Source: Clostridium puniceum (lineage in GTDB: Bacteria; Bacillota; Clostridia; Clostridiales; Clostridiaceae). Taken from it: a stretch of 64,000 nucleotides of DNA. Below the pieces are notes generated by a model. The model was not told where the DNA came from and ran no database searches. It was given only the letters and a program-made list of their open reading frames with translations. The stretch spans positions 20,731-84,730 of the forward strand of contig NZ_LZZM01000113.1 in NCBI RefSeq assembly GCF_002006345.1. Reading direction: 5' to 3'. Below are positions 9,506-17,915 of the stretch, piece by piece. A program made the position numbers and the translations under genes. The first letter of the stretch is position 1. Each line of letters opens with the position of its first letter.

Positions 9506-10843
9506 ATGAAGAGAAAATATAATTATTTAAAGATTATTGTTTCAGTTGCACTTCAAGATGCAGGAGAAGCTACTCGTTCTTTAGAAATTGCAAAAGGTAT
9601 ACGAGATATATGTCCTCTAAAAACAAATTTAGAGATAATATTTTTATCTCATGGAAGTAAGTTTGAGGAAAAAATAATTAACAGTGGATTTAAAATATAT
9701 AAATGTGAGCCTAAGTTAGGAGGGATTGGCTTTCATGCAGATTTAAAACCTAGTACTACTAATTTTGTTGGAGATGAAGAATTAGCTATAGATTTATTAA
9801 AAGGTGAAATTAAAGCATTGAAAGAACTGAAACCGCATTTGATAATATATGGATTTTGGCCATTTGCAAGCATTGCCCGAAGGATTATTGACAAATCAAT
9901 ACCAAGTATATGTTTCTTACCTATTCCTCTTCAAGAAGATATTTTTGGATCTTTTTTGATGAAGGACATCCCAGATCAACTAAAAGCATTGACTTATTTA
10001 CCTATATCATTGCGTCATACTTTGGTAAAGTTAATACCAAAAACTTTAAAATTAAAAGCTCCAATAGTGAAACAAGGTAACATTTTAAAAGCTGCTGAGT
10101 TATGTGGTTTAAGAAATTATAAGCTTAAAAATATTTTTGATTTACTTGAAGCAGATTTAACTATTGTTAATGATTTAGGTGAATTCTATAAGGGAGAAAA
10201 AATTCCAGAGAACTTTAAGATTGTAGGACCACTGTATTCGCCAAATGAAATTAATGTAGATGTTGACCCACTAATTAAGAAAGTTCTGCAGGATGATAAA
10301 AGTGAATTGAAGCTTTTTTGTACTATGGGCAGCTCTGGTACTAAGAAACAATTATTAGAGGCAATTAAAGCAATAATATCAGTTAAAGATTATAAATGGA
10401 ATGCATTAATTTTAGCTCCACCATCAGTATGTTCTATTAGTGAAGTTTTAGATTGTATAGGAAATTTAGATGGCATATATGTTACTGATAAATTTGTACC
10501 AGCACTACTTATAAATTCTATGGTAGATGTAGTTGTATGCCACGGAGGGCAAGGAACAGTTCAGACAGCTATTGCAAGTGGAACTCCTATAGTTGGGGTG
10601 GCTATGCAGCCAGAACAGCAAATTAATCTTGACAATATAGTGGCAAATGGAGCAGGAATACGTATTCCGATTAATAGATGGAGGGCTTCAAATATACAAG
10701 TTGCGATTAGAACTATTCAAAATAATTATTCGTATAGAAAAAATGCTAAGAGATTACAGAAAAAAGTTAAAGATATAGATGGAAAAAGAAATTCAGCAGA
10801 AGCTATATGGAATTTCATTGATAATAAAGTTTATATTGAATAA
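9506..10843 (+). CDS. GT1-type (MGT family) glycosyltransferase
   Basis: 445 residues, GT-B fold glycosyltransferase of the UDP-glycosyltransferase/macrolide glycosyltransferase group. The N-terminal half (about 8-220) is the acceptor domain. The C-terminal half carries the nucleotide-sugar signature: CHGGQGTVQTAIASGTPIVG (about residues 346-365), then MQPEQQINLDNI. The His-Gly-Gly and the later Gln are the donor-contacting positions of the family. The start follows AGGAGGAG. It is first in a unit with the TetR gene, preceded by a dyad. In this setting it most likely attaches a sugar to the polyketide, as tailoring or as self-protection. Sugar and acceptor cannot be told from sequence; a role in lipid glycosylation is the main alternative. 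Confidence 0.75.
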   Translation: MKRKYNYLKIIVSVALQDAGEATRSLEIAKGIRDICPLKTNLEIIFLSHGSKFEEKIINSGFKIYKCEPKLGGIGFHADLKPSTTNFVGDEELAIDLLKGEIKALKELKPHLIIYGFWPFASIARRIIDKSIPSICFLPIPLQEDIFGSFLMKDIPDQLKALTYLPISLRHTLVKLIPKTLKLKAPIVKQGNILKAAELCGLRNYKLKNIFDLLEADLTIVNDLGEFYKGEKIPENFKIVGPLYSPNEINVDVDPLIKKVLQDDKSELKLFCTMGSSGTKKQLLEAIKAIISVKDYKWNALILAPPSVCSISEVLDCIGNLDGIYVTDKFVPALLINSMVDVVVCHGGQGTVQTAIASGTPIVGVAMQPEQQINLDNIVANGAGIRIPINRWRASNIQVAIRTIQNNYSYRKNAKRLQKKVKDIDGKRNSAEAIWNFIDNKVYIE

Positions 10844-10879
10844 TGTAATAAAAAATAATAATGTAAAGGATTAACAGAT

Positions 10880-11668
10880 ATGCAAAAAAACAATATAAAT
10901 AAAATTAAAGATGTTGCAATTGGAATATTTTCTGAAAAGGGATATAAAGAGACGAAAGTCGCTGATATAGCAAAGGGTGCAGGAGTTTCAGTAGGTACTA
11001 TATATGCAAGTTTTCGTGGAAAAAAAGAACTTTTTGAGAGTTTAAATATTCCTGAAGTGGAGAACTATAGACCTAGGTATGATAAAAGGCGAAGCGAAAT
11101 TCTAAAGATAGCATTATCGTTTTTTGGAAAAAATGGATATAACTCTACTTCCATGGATCAAATAGCTTTAGAATATGGTTTTACAAAGTCGATATTATAT
11201 CAATATTTTAAAAATAAAGAGGAACTTTTTTCAGCGATATTTCAAGAACCGGCTATCATAAAGAATTTAGATAATCTTGATATTGTGTATACAAATGAAA
11301 ATTTAGAGGAGACATTTGAAAAAGTAGGTCATATATTTATGGAAATGTTTAAGGATGAAGATAGATTAAATCTTATAAGAGTAGTAATAACCGATTTTTC
11401 AAGATTTCCGAATCTAGGAAAAATAATGTATGATTTTGGGATAAATAAAATCTCAGAAAAATTTTCTAAATATCTTAAAGAATTATCCCAAAGAGGAATA
11501 ATTCGATGCAGTAATCCGAAAATTACTTCCAGGTCATATTTTGGACTATTATATTCTTTCGTAATAACTGGAAAGATAATAAATCAGATGGATGAAGAAT
11601 TTAACGATGATATGATAATAAGTTATGCTACCAGATTGTTTGTAAATTCTTTAAAAGCAAATGATTAA
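10880..11668 (+). CDS. TetR-family regulator with two tandem HTH domains
   Basis: 262 residues, longer than the usual 190-210. Two complete TetR_N helix-turn-helix domains are in tandem: residues about 5-55 (VADIAKGAGVSVGTIYASF followed by KKELF) and about 68-118 (MDQIALEYGFTKSILYQYF followed by KEELF). The remaining about 145 residues form an all-helical ligand-binding domain. It lies 36 bases after the glycosyltransferase gene, probably cotranscribed. The dyad at 9446-9467 is a plausible operator. The duplicated DNA-binding domain is unusual; one polypeptide may contact two half-sites, or one HTH may be vestigial. The ligand is likely the polyketide or a precursor (inference). Confidence 0.8.
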   Translation: MQKNNINKIKDVAIGIFSEKGYKETKVADIAKGAGVSVGTIYASFRGKKELFESLNIPEVENYRPRYDKRRSEILKIALSFFGKNGYNSTSMDQIALEYGFTKSILYQYFKNKEELFSAIFQEPAIIKNLDNLDIVYTNENLEETFEKVGHIFMEMFKDEDRLNLIRVVITDFSRFPNLGKIMYDFGINKISEKFSKYLKELSQRGIIRCSNPKITSRSYFGLLYSFVITGKIINQMDEEFNDDMIISYATRLFVNSLKAND

Positions 11669-12074
11669 CAGCAATCTAAAAGATTTACTTTATGATAATG
11701 GAGGTTAACAACGCAGCAAATAATAAAATTACTTTTGGGGTGAAATCTAATTTATATAAATAAAGTTTTGAAGATAATGAATCAAGAATATAATCAACAT
11801 CACTTTTAGTTTTATTTTTAGATTTTAAAATATATAATTCCTATTTTTTTATAATTTTAATAATGGTTATATTTATGCATAGAAGTTTAGCTTTAGAATT
11901 TAGATTTATGAAATGAATCTAAGTGGAAATTGGAACAAATAATGAATAATTTTATTATTTGAATTTTTAAAATTATGTATGACATAAATATAAAAAGTAT
12001 TGTTATGCATTTATGCAATAAATGTAAACATTGATACAGCAGAAGTTTTAATTATATAGGATATTTAATAATTG
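11669..12074. other. Gene-free gap upstream of the LytTR regulator
   Basis: About 400 AT-rich bases with no open frame of coding character and no strong hairpin. It presumably holds the promoter of the 12121 gene; no confident -35/-10 pair could be picked. Confidence 0.4.
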
Positions 12075-12102
12075 AGTAGTAAGTAGTAAGTAGTAAGTAT
12101 TA
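12075..12102 (+). repeat. Tandem heptamer repeat before the LytTR gene
   Basis: Three exact AGTAGTA units (12075-12095) and a fourth with one change (AGTATTA) lie end to end, closing 18 bases before the ATG and directly abutting the AGAAGG ribosome site. Copy-number slippage here would alter the leader of the regulator. Confidence 0.6.
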
Positions 12103-12120
12103 AGTAAGAAGGATGATTTT

Positions 12121-12852
12121 ATGATTAATGTACTAATTATTGAAGATAGTAAAATTCAAAAAGTAAGTCTTCTTGATAATATATTGTCCAAAGCAAGATT
12201 AGATTTAAAAATATATAAGGCAGGTAGTAGAGAGGAGTCTTTAAGAATCTCTAAAGATGTTTATATAGATTTATTTTTTATTGATATTAATGGACAATCA
12301 TCTGGATTAGATTTTGCTTTAGCAATTAGAAGTATGGAAAGATATAAAATAAGTTCGATTATATTTTTAACAAAGAATATAAATTATATGATTCAGGCAT
12401 TTAAAGAAGTTCATTGTTATGATTATATACTAAAACCATATGAACCAAATGAAGTAATAGAGATTGCGAAAATAATTAGTGAAGTTATAGTTGATAGAAA
12501 ATATAATTATAATAGAGAGAGAAAAGTTAAGTTTAATAGTAAAGGTATAGATATAATAGTAATTACATCTAATATTATTTTTATAGAAGTTAATATAAGA
12601 ACATGCATTATTCATACTAAAAATGAAATTTTTGAAGTAAGTAGATTATCACTAAAAAAAGCTTTGGAAGAAATTAATGAATCTTTTATTATAAAATCAC
12701 ATAAGTCGTTTGCTATAAATGTTAATTACATAAAAGAGATTAAAAGATATTCATCTACATCCTGGAGCGTTTTATTTCAAGATTATGAATTTAGTGCAAT
12801 TATTGGTTCTAAATATAAATATGTAATAGATAATGCACTGAATGTTAATTAA
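12121..12852 (+). CDS. LytTR-type response regulator (orphan)
   Basis: 243 residues. Residues 1-120 are a receiver domain: acidic pair IIEDS, phosphoacceptor Asp55 in FFIDINGQ, Thr/Lys switch in IIFLTKN and ILKPYEP. Residues about 140-240 are a LytTR DNA-binding domain (ISEVNI-like strand, then KSHKSFAINVNYIKEI). This is the AgrA/VirR/ComE class, which binds two direct repeats about 21 bp apart. No histidine kinase is adjacent. A direct repeat with exactly 21-bp spacing (13336-13367) lies between this gene and the polyketide synthase operon, so it is the probable activator of that operon (inference). Confidence 0.85.
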   Translation: MINVLIIEDSKIQKVSLLDNILSKARLDLKIYKAGSREESLRISKDVYIDLFFIDINGQSSGLDFALAIRSMERYKISSIIFLTKNINYMIQAFKEVHCYDYILKPYEPNEVIEIAKIISEVIVDRKYNYNRERKVKFNSKGIDIIVITSNIIFIEVNIRTCIIHTKNEIFEVSRLSLKKALEEINESFIIKSHKSFAINVNYIKEIKRYSSTSWSVLFQDYEFSAIIGSKYKYVIDNALNVN

Positions 12853-12854
12853 AT

Positions 12855-13157
12855 TCAGTACAATTTTATTATATTTCATAGAAATAAATCTCATTATGAG
12901 GAGTTATATATGCTGACTTATGGACAGTTATTTAAATTCAGTATACTTATTTAGTGTATAATTTATATGTTGCATTATAATTACAATTTTAATTAATGAA
13001 GTGTTAGCTTTAAAATAATGTTTATATATAAAAGTCAAAATTGCTAAAATGGATATAAGTATATTTGTTCCTTGATATATAGAAATTTAAGTTTATATTT
13101 TTCACGAGTCTGTAAAGACTTTTGTGTAAACTTTAAAAAGTAATATGATCATTTAGT
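12855..13157. other. Gene-free stretch after the LytTR gene
   Basis: No gene is supported. A 14-codon frame at 12910-12954 has a GAGGAG site in front, but it is too short to judge. The rest is AT-rich with no repeats seen. Confidence 0.35.
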
Positions 13158-13199
13158 AAGGTTGGAGGTAAAGTTTAAACTTCCAGCCTTTAATTTTTT
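13158..13199 (+). terminator. Probable terminator upstream of the PKS operon
   Basis: AAGGTTGGAG pairs with TTCCAGCCTT (two G-T pairs) around an AAGTTTAAACTT palindrome, followed by TTAATTTTTT. It separates regulator transcription from the synthase operon. It overlaps the end of the IS256 remnant. Confidence 0.5.
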
Positions 13200-13267
13200 G
13201 CATCCATTCTATAAATATCATTAATTTGGGTTGCTATATCTCTTGTGGTCATGCCTTTTGCATACAT
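13190..13267 (-). pseudogene. IS256-family transposase fragment
   Basis: Read on the minus strand, 25 codons give MYAKGMTTRDIATQINDIYR and a stop. KGMTTRDI followed by NDIY is the typical N-terminal-half signature of IS256/Mutator transposases (Transposase_mut). Only this fragment remains; flanks carry no further transposase sequence. It marks a past insertion just before the PKS operon. Confidence 0.55.
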
Positions 13268-13335
13268 TCAAATTACACTAAACAAAACCTTCTTTTAAAA
13301 TAATGAACCAATAGATTTTATAAAACAAAATATTG

Positions 13336-13367
13336 GGTATGAAAAATAGAAAAATAGGTATGAAAAA
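13336..13367 (+). promoter_or_regulatory. Direct repeat spaced 21 bp, candidate LytTR binding site
   Basis: GGTATGAAAAA occurs at 13336-13346 and again at 13357-13367, exactly 21 bp start to start. LytTR regulators (AgrA, ComE, PlnC) bind pairs of about 9-bp direct repeats with this spacing. The site is 190 bp before KS-alpha and 480 bp after the LytTR gene. Confidence 0.4.
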
Positions 13368-13555
13368 AAATATATATACTTTTTTTTGAAATTCATGTCA
13401 TTTTTTTTCTAGTTAATTACAAAACTATTTCATTATTCCAATTTTTGTGTCAAAATTATGCTAATAATTAAATTCTTTTATATCAATTAGCATAAATGGC
13501 ATATATTTGAATAATAAAAGAGAAAAATATAGAATAGCTTATTAGGAGGGAAGGT

Positions 13556-14821
13556 ATGGAGAGAGTAGTAATAACAGGTATAGGTGTAATATCACCAAAT
13601 GGAATAGGTAAAGAAGCATTTTGGAAGAATTGTTGTGATGGAAAATCATTTTTAAAACCGCTTAATATTAAGGAGTTGCCTGGGTCATATAGTAGAATAG
13701 ATGATTTACCAAAACTTAAATCACGAGTGAATGCACAGATAGACAATTTTATACCAGATGAATATATTATAGACAAGGAACGCTATATTCAATTTGCTTT
13801 AAAAGGAGCAGAAATGGCAATAGAAGACTCTAAAATTAATATTGAGACAATAAACAAGGATGATATTGGAGTTTCATTTGCTACAGCAATAGGTGGGACT
13901 CCTTTGTTAGACTCAGTTTTCTATGATCTTACAGAGCAGGGCAAAACTAATTTGAAGTTTGAATGTAATGGAACAAGTCTTTATGAAGCGGCAATGTTTA
14001 ATACTGCTGCAAGATGTATATCTAAGAAGTTTGATTGCCGAAACATTTGCACTACTATTTCAACAGGATGTACATCTGGATTAGATTCAATTGGTTTTGC
14101 ATATGACACAATCAAGTTTGGTGAAGCTAAAATTATGATTGCAGGTGGTAGTGAAGCTCCATTAGCACCTATGTCTTTTGCCGCTTTTGATATTATAAAT
14201 GCACTTACAAAAAATAATGAAAATTTTAAGGAAGCTTCAAGGCCATTTGATGCTAAACGTAATGGTTTTGTACTTGGAGAAGGTTGTGCGATGATAGTTT
14301 TAGAAGAATTTGAACATGCCAAGGAAAGAGGTGCATATATTTATGGAGAAATTGTAGGATTTTCAAGCGGAAATAATGCATATCATATGACTGATTTACC
14401 ACCAGATGGAGTAGCATTAGGAAAAGTTATATCTAAAGCTCTTGAAGAAGGAAAATGCACAGATAAACATATAGGATACATTAATGCACATGGAAGTTCA
14501 ACACCTCAAAATGATGCATTTGAAACAGCTGCATATAAATATGCATTAGGAGAACAAGCTTATAAAATACCTATAAGCTCTTCAAAGTCTATGATAGGAC
14601 ATTCTTTGGCTTCAGCTAGTAGTATTGGATTAACAGCAGCATTATTAGCTATGAATAATAATATAGCTCCGCCTACAATAAATTATAAAAATCAAGATGA
14701 AAAATGTGACTTAGATTATGTTCCAAATGTAAAAAGAGAAGTTAACATAGATTCAGTTTTAATTACAGCAAGTGGTTTTTCAGGTATTCATTCAGCCATG
14801 TATATAAAGAAAGTAGTGTAA
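13556..14821 (+). CDS. Type II polyketide ketosynthase alpha (KS-alpha)
   Basis: 421 residues, thiolase-fold beta-ketoacyl-ACP synthase of the FabF/KS-alpha class. It catalyses decarboxylative Claisen condensation of malonyl-ACP on the growing chain. The active-site triad is complete: Cys172 in STGCTSGLDSIG, His312 in NAHGSSTPQND and His349 in KSMIGHS with Lys344. The GCTSGLD context and AHGS-x-(K/P)QND motif are those of aromatic type II synthases such as actinorhodin KS-alpha rather than housekeeping FabF. The start follows AGGAGGG. It lies 16 bases before a partner that has lost the Cys, giving the classical KS-alpha/KS-beta pair. It is the first gene of a long operon. Confidence in the class is high; the product is unknown. 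Confidence 0.9.
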   Translation: MERVVITGIGVISPNGIGKEAFWKNCCDGKSFLKPLNIKELPGSYSRIDDLPKLKSRVNAQIDNFIPDEYIIDKERYIQFALKGAEMAIEDSKINIETINKDDIGVSFATAIGGTPLLDSVFYDLTEQGKTNLKFECNGTSLYEAAMFNTAARCISKKFDCRNICTTISTGCTSGLDSIGFAYDTIKFGEAKIMIAGGSEAPLAPMSFAAFDIINALTKNNENFKEASRPFDAKRNGFVLGEGCAMIVLEEFEHAKERGAYIYGEIVGFSSGNNAYHMTDLPPDGVALGKVISKALEEGKCTDKHIGYINAHGSSTPQNDAFETAAYKYALGEQAYKIPISSSKSMIGHSLASASSIGLTAALLAMNNNIAPPTINYKNQDEKCDLDYVPNVKREVNIDSVLITASGFSGIHSAMYIKKVV

Positions 14822-14837
14822 GGAGGAAGTGAAGTAA

Positions 14838-16067
14838 ATGGCAAGAAAAGTTGTGGTCACTGGGATAGGTGTTGTTAGTCCAGCAGGCATAGGGAAAAAT
14901 AATTTTTGGGATACAATCTCAAAGGGAGAATGTTGTATCAAAAACATAACTAGATTTGATACAACAGATGTACCTATAAAAGTTGCAGGAGAAATTAATA
15001 ATTTTATAGCTACTGATTTTATGAGTAAAAGATGGATTAGAAAGAGTGATCGTTTTTCTCACTTAGCAGTTGCAGCTACAAAATTGGCTATTGAAGATGC
15101 AAATTTAATTTTGGAAGCTGAGGATAGAGATAGAATAGGTATTTCAATTGGAAATAATGTTGGTGGATGGGAATTTGGTGAACAAGGATTATATTCTTTA
15201 TACAAAGAAGGAGAGGGTATGGTAAGTCCATATCAAGCAAGTGCATGGTTTCCAGCAGCAGCTCAAGGTTTAATTTCAATAATATATGATATTAAAGGGA
15301 TAAGTAAAACAACTGTAGCAGATCGTACTAGTGGAATGATGGCATTAGGATTGGCAATGCGTATGATTTCAAGTGGACAGGCAGACGTTATGGTTGCAGG
15401 AGGAACAGAAGCACCAATAGCGCCATACGCCATGTTATGTTATTACTCATCAGGTAGCTTATCTGAAGAAAGTGATCCTAAAAAGGCATATACTCCATTT
15501 AATAAGAATCCTAATGGTATTGTACTTGGAGAAGGAAGTGGAATAGTTATTTTAGAAGAATATGAACATGCTATAAAACGTGGAGCTCATATATATGCAG
15601 AATTAGCAGGATATGCAGCATATACTGACTCAAGTCTAGAAGATTTTGAATTATGTGAAGGTCTTTCAAAATCTATGTTTAAAGCATTAGCACGTGGGGA
15701 AGCATCACCTTCAGAGATTGATTATATATGCGCAGAGGGAAGTGGCACTGAAAATGATTTCAAGCTTGAGAATGATTCTATCAAAAAAGTTTTTGGAGAA
15801 AATTCTGAAAGCATTCCAATTAGTGTGCCTAAATCAGCTTATGGGCATCTTTATGGTGCATCATCTCCAGTGGATCTGGTTTCTACTATTATGGCAATGG
15901 AAAATGGGATGGTACCGCCTACGATAAACTTTACCTCTACAGCAGATGGGTGTGATCTTAACTATATAGCAAATAAGCCCATAAAATGTGAAATTAAAAA
16001 TGCGTTGATAAATTCTAGAGGGCAAGATGGAGTAAATGCTTCGCTTTTAGTTAAAAAATTTATATAA
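14838..16067 (+). CDS. KS-beta / chain length factor
   Basis: 409 residues, same fold as the preceding gene but with the catalytic set broken. The nucleophile Cys is replaced by Arg163 (ADRTSGMMALG) and the first His by Glu300 (ICAEGSGTEND); His337 and Lys332 remain (PKSAYGHLYG). Loss of the Cys is the hallmark of chain length factors, which heterodimerise with KS-alpha and set the number of condensations. Most actinobacterial factors carry Gln at the Cys position, so Arg is unusual. The start follows AGGAGG 16 bases after the KS-alpha stop, consistent with one-to-one synthesis. Cyclisation size cannot be read from the sequence by eye. Confidence 0.88.
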   Translation: MARKVVVTGIGVVSPAGIGKNNFWDTISKGECCIKNITRFDTTDVPIKVAGEINNFIATDFMSKRWIRKSDRFSHLAVAATKLAIEDANLILEAEDRDRIGISIGNNVGGWEFGEQGLYSLYKEGEGMVSPYQASAWFPAAAQGLISIIYDIKGISKTTVADRTSGMMALGLAMRMISSGQADVMVAGGTEAPIAPYAMLCYYSSGSLSEESDPKKAYTPFNKNPNGIVLGEGSGIVILEEYEHAIKRGAHIYAELAGYAAYTDSSLEDFELCEGLSKSMFKALARGEASPSEIDYICAEGSGTENDFKLENDSIKKVFGENSESIPISVPKSAYGHLYGASSPVDLVSTIMAMENGMVPPTINFTSTADGCDLNYIANKPIKCEIKNALINSRGQDGVNASLLVKKFI

Positions 16068-16098
16068 ATATTATTAATATGAGAAAGGAGAAATTTAT

Positions 16099-16626
16099 AT
16101 GTCAGTAAATTTTAAGTTAAAAGTGAAAAAGGTTAGTGGATTTTGTCATTATGGTTTTAAAGAGGGGCAAGAGATAGTTTTAAATGGATTACATACTCCA
16201 AAAGAAGGGTTTTGTGGAGGGGCATATCATGCTTTATTTCCATATCTAAATATGCTTAATTTTGGAGGAAAATTACCATCGACGGATATAATTAATGCAA
16301 CATGTGCTGATGGAGGAAAAGTAATATTTGAAATAAAAGTAGAGCAAGGTAAGGAGGAAGTTAATATAATGAATGCAGAAAAAAGAAGTGGTTTAGAGGC
16401 TTATACTGAAATAAAGAATACATTGATCAAAATAGGAATTGATGAAGATAATATAAAACCGGAATCAATTCTATCAACAGATATTGATATGGATTCAACA
16501 GAAGTAGTAGAATTAATAATTCATATTGAAAAAAATTTTGGATTATCTTTCGAAAGTTGTGAATTAAAAGATTATACAATTAGCCAATTATCAGAAGAGA
16601 TTTGTTCAAGGTTAGGTGCACAATGA
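16099..16626 (+). CDS. TIGR04076-domain / acyl carrier protein fusion
   Basis: 175 residues in two domains. Residues 1-85 belong to the uncharacterised TIGR04076 family: Cys16 (GFCHYGF), Cys39 (GFCGGAYHALFPY), a GG pair and Cys69 (ATCADGGKVIFEI). Residues about 95-175 are an acyl carrier protein, phosphopantetheine Ser133 in DIDMDSTEVVELI. The carrier sits where the minimal PKS ACP is expected, directly after KS-alpha and chain length factor. An internal ATG (Met91) has its own AAGGAGG, so a free ACP may also be made. The fusion suggests that the TIGR04076 domain acts on ACP-bound chains (inference). The start follows AAAGGAG. A standalone TIGR04076 gene and a second ACP gene occur downstream. 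Confidence 0.85.
   Translation: MSVNFKLKVKKVSGFCHYGFKEGQEIVLNGLHTPKEGFCGGAYHALFPYLNMLNFGGKLPSTDIINATCADGGKVIFEIKVEQGKEEVNIMNAEKRSGLEAYTEIKNTLIKIGIDEDNIKPESILSTDIDMDSTEVVELIIHIEKNFGLSFESCELKDYTISQLSEEICSRLGAQ
16351..16371 (+). promoter_or_regulatory. Internal ribosome site and start for a free ACP
   Basis: Inside the fusion gene, AAGGAGG (16351-16357) is followed after 11 bases by an in-frame ATG (16369-16371) coding Met91 at the inter-domain linker. Translation from here would give an 85-residue stand-alone carrier, normal length for a type II ACP. Confidence 0.55.
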
Positions 16627-17411
16627 AGCATCAAATAATAGATCTTAGCATGGTAATAAATGATACTAAAAATGAACCTCAAAAAGTAACCATAAAAAGG
16701 ATTGATCACAAGACAGGAACTAATATTCTTGTAAAAGAATTAGCAGAGTTAGGTTTCTTTAGTGACACAATTAAATTTGAATCAAAAGATATCCCAGATG
16801 GAGAGTTTTTGGCTAATGAAATAGTAGAATTTTCAACTCATTGTGGAACACACATAGATGCACCTTATCATTTTGGAAGCACAAGTGAAGGAAAACCAGC
16901 TAAAACAATAGAAGATATACCACTTGAGTGGTGCTATAGTGATGGGGTTGTATTAGATTTGACTTATAAAGGTGAATGCGGACTAATTACACGCTCTGAT
17001 ATCGAAAATTGTTTGAATGATATTGGGTATGAGCTAAAAGAATATGACATAGTATTAATAAAGACAGGATATGATAGATATTTGGGAACACTCAAGTATT
17101 TAAGTTCGCATCCTGGAATGAGTGAAGAAGCTACAGAATATATTTGCAGTCATGGAGTAAAAATAATTGGAATTGATACTGCTGGTTTTGATTTACCTTT
17201 TAAGAAAATGGTTGATGATTTTTCACTATCAAAAAAGAAGGAGTACTTTTGGCCATCACATTTGTATGGAAGGAAGAAAGAATACCTGCATATTGAGCGT
17301 TTAGTTAATTTAAGTAATATACCTTATTCTTTTGGATTTAAGGTTATGTGTTTCCCAATAAAAATTGCGAATTCAGGAGCATCATGGTCAAGGGTAGTTG
17401 CAATTATTTAA
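16623..17411 (+). CDS. PF04199 putative cyclase (kynurenine formamidase-like)
   Basis: 262 residues from the ATG at 16623, which overlaps the preceding stop as ATGA. Residues about 72-84 contain the metal-binding signature HCGTHIDAPYHF (HxGTHxDxPxH) of the cyclase/kynurenine formamidase family, and GIDTAGFD follows at about 184. Members such as OxyN and MtmX belong to aromatic polyketide clusters, where the family was named for putative ring closure; others hydrolyse formamides. Translational coupling to the ACP and position before the aromatase support a role in cyclisation or release of the polyketide. A longer frame starting at 16602 has no ribosome site and is less likely. Confidence 0.75.
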   Translation: MKHQIIDLSMVINDTKNEPQKVTIKRIDHKTGTNILVKELAELGFFSDTIKFESKDIPDGEFLANEIVEFSTHCGTHIDAPYHFGSTSEGKPAKTIEDIPLEWCYSDGVVLDLTYKGECGLITRSDIENCLNDIGYELKEYDIVLIKTGYDRYLGTLKYLSSHPGMSEEATEYICSHGVKIIGIDTAGFDLPFKKMVDDFSLSKKKEYFWPSHLYGRKKEYLHIERLVNLSNIPYSFGFKVMCFPIKIANSGASWSRVVAII

Positions 17412-17457
17412 CTTTTAAATAATAAAAATAAATTCAGTTGAAAAAGGAGAGAGATGA

Positions 17458-17895
17458 ATGTTTGAAACATATAATTCAGTATTTATAAATGAAAATATTG
17501 ATAAAATTTTTAGGATTACAAATGATTTAGAAAGATGGCCTGAAATGTTTGATGAGTATACTAAGGTAAAGATTTTATCTCAAATAGGTAAAAGGGTTAG
17601 CTTTGAAATTACTAATGAACAATCTAATTCGTGGTGTTCATCTAGGATTATTGATGAAAAAAGTTATGTTGCTACAGCTGAGAGAGAAGATCCGTTATTT
17701 CCTTTTAAATACATGCAGATTGTATGGTCTTATAAATGTGTTAATGGGGGCACAGAAATGATATGGGCTCAATATTTTGATACTGATGAAAAGGCAAATT
17801 TAGAGGGAGATAAAGTAATTCAATTAATAAATGAACACTCACAAAAAAATATGATTAATATGAAACAATTAATAGAATCAGGAAAACTTAGCTGA
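17458..17895 (+). CDS. TcmN/WhiE-like aromatase/cyclase (SRPBCC fold)
   Basis: 145 residues, one START/SRPBCC domain. The pattern LERWPEMFDEYTKVKIL (about 28-44), then W-x-SSRIID, AEREDPLFPFKYMQIVW (about 79-95) and TEMIWAQYF matches the single-domain aromatase/cyclases of aromatic type II clusters (TcmN N-terminal domain, WhiE-ORFVI). These enzymes bind the poly-beta-ketone on ACP and direct first-ring closure and aromatisation. The start follows AGGAGAGAG. Its presence with no ketoreductase fits an unreduced nascent chain. The fold is confident, the regiochemistry unknown. Confidence 0.82.
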   Translation: MFETYNSVFINENIDKIFRITNDLERWPEMFDEYTKVKILSQIGKRVSFEITNEQSNSWCSSRIIDEKSYVATAEREDPLFPFKYMQIVWSYKCVNGGTEMIWAQYFDTDEKANLEGDKVIQLINEHSQKNMINMKQLIESGKLS

Positions 17896-17915
17896 TATTT
17901 TAATGAGGAAAAAAG

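Noticed and set aside
12910..12954. 14-codon frame MLTYGQLFKFSILI with GAGGAG in front, after the LytTR gene
   Set aside because: Too short to distinguish from chance; no export or processing motif to make it a signal peptide candidate, though it could be a truncated gene start.
16602..16622. Upstream start adding seven residues to the PF04199 cyclase
   Set aside because: Lies inside the ACP coding end without ribosome site; the ATGA overlap at 16623 is the normal coupled arrangement.
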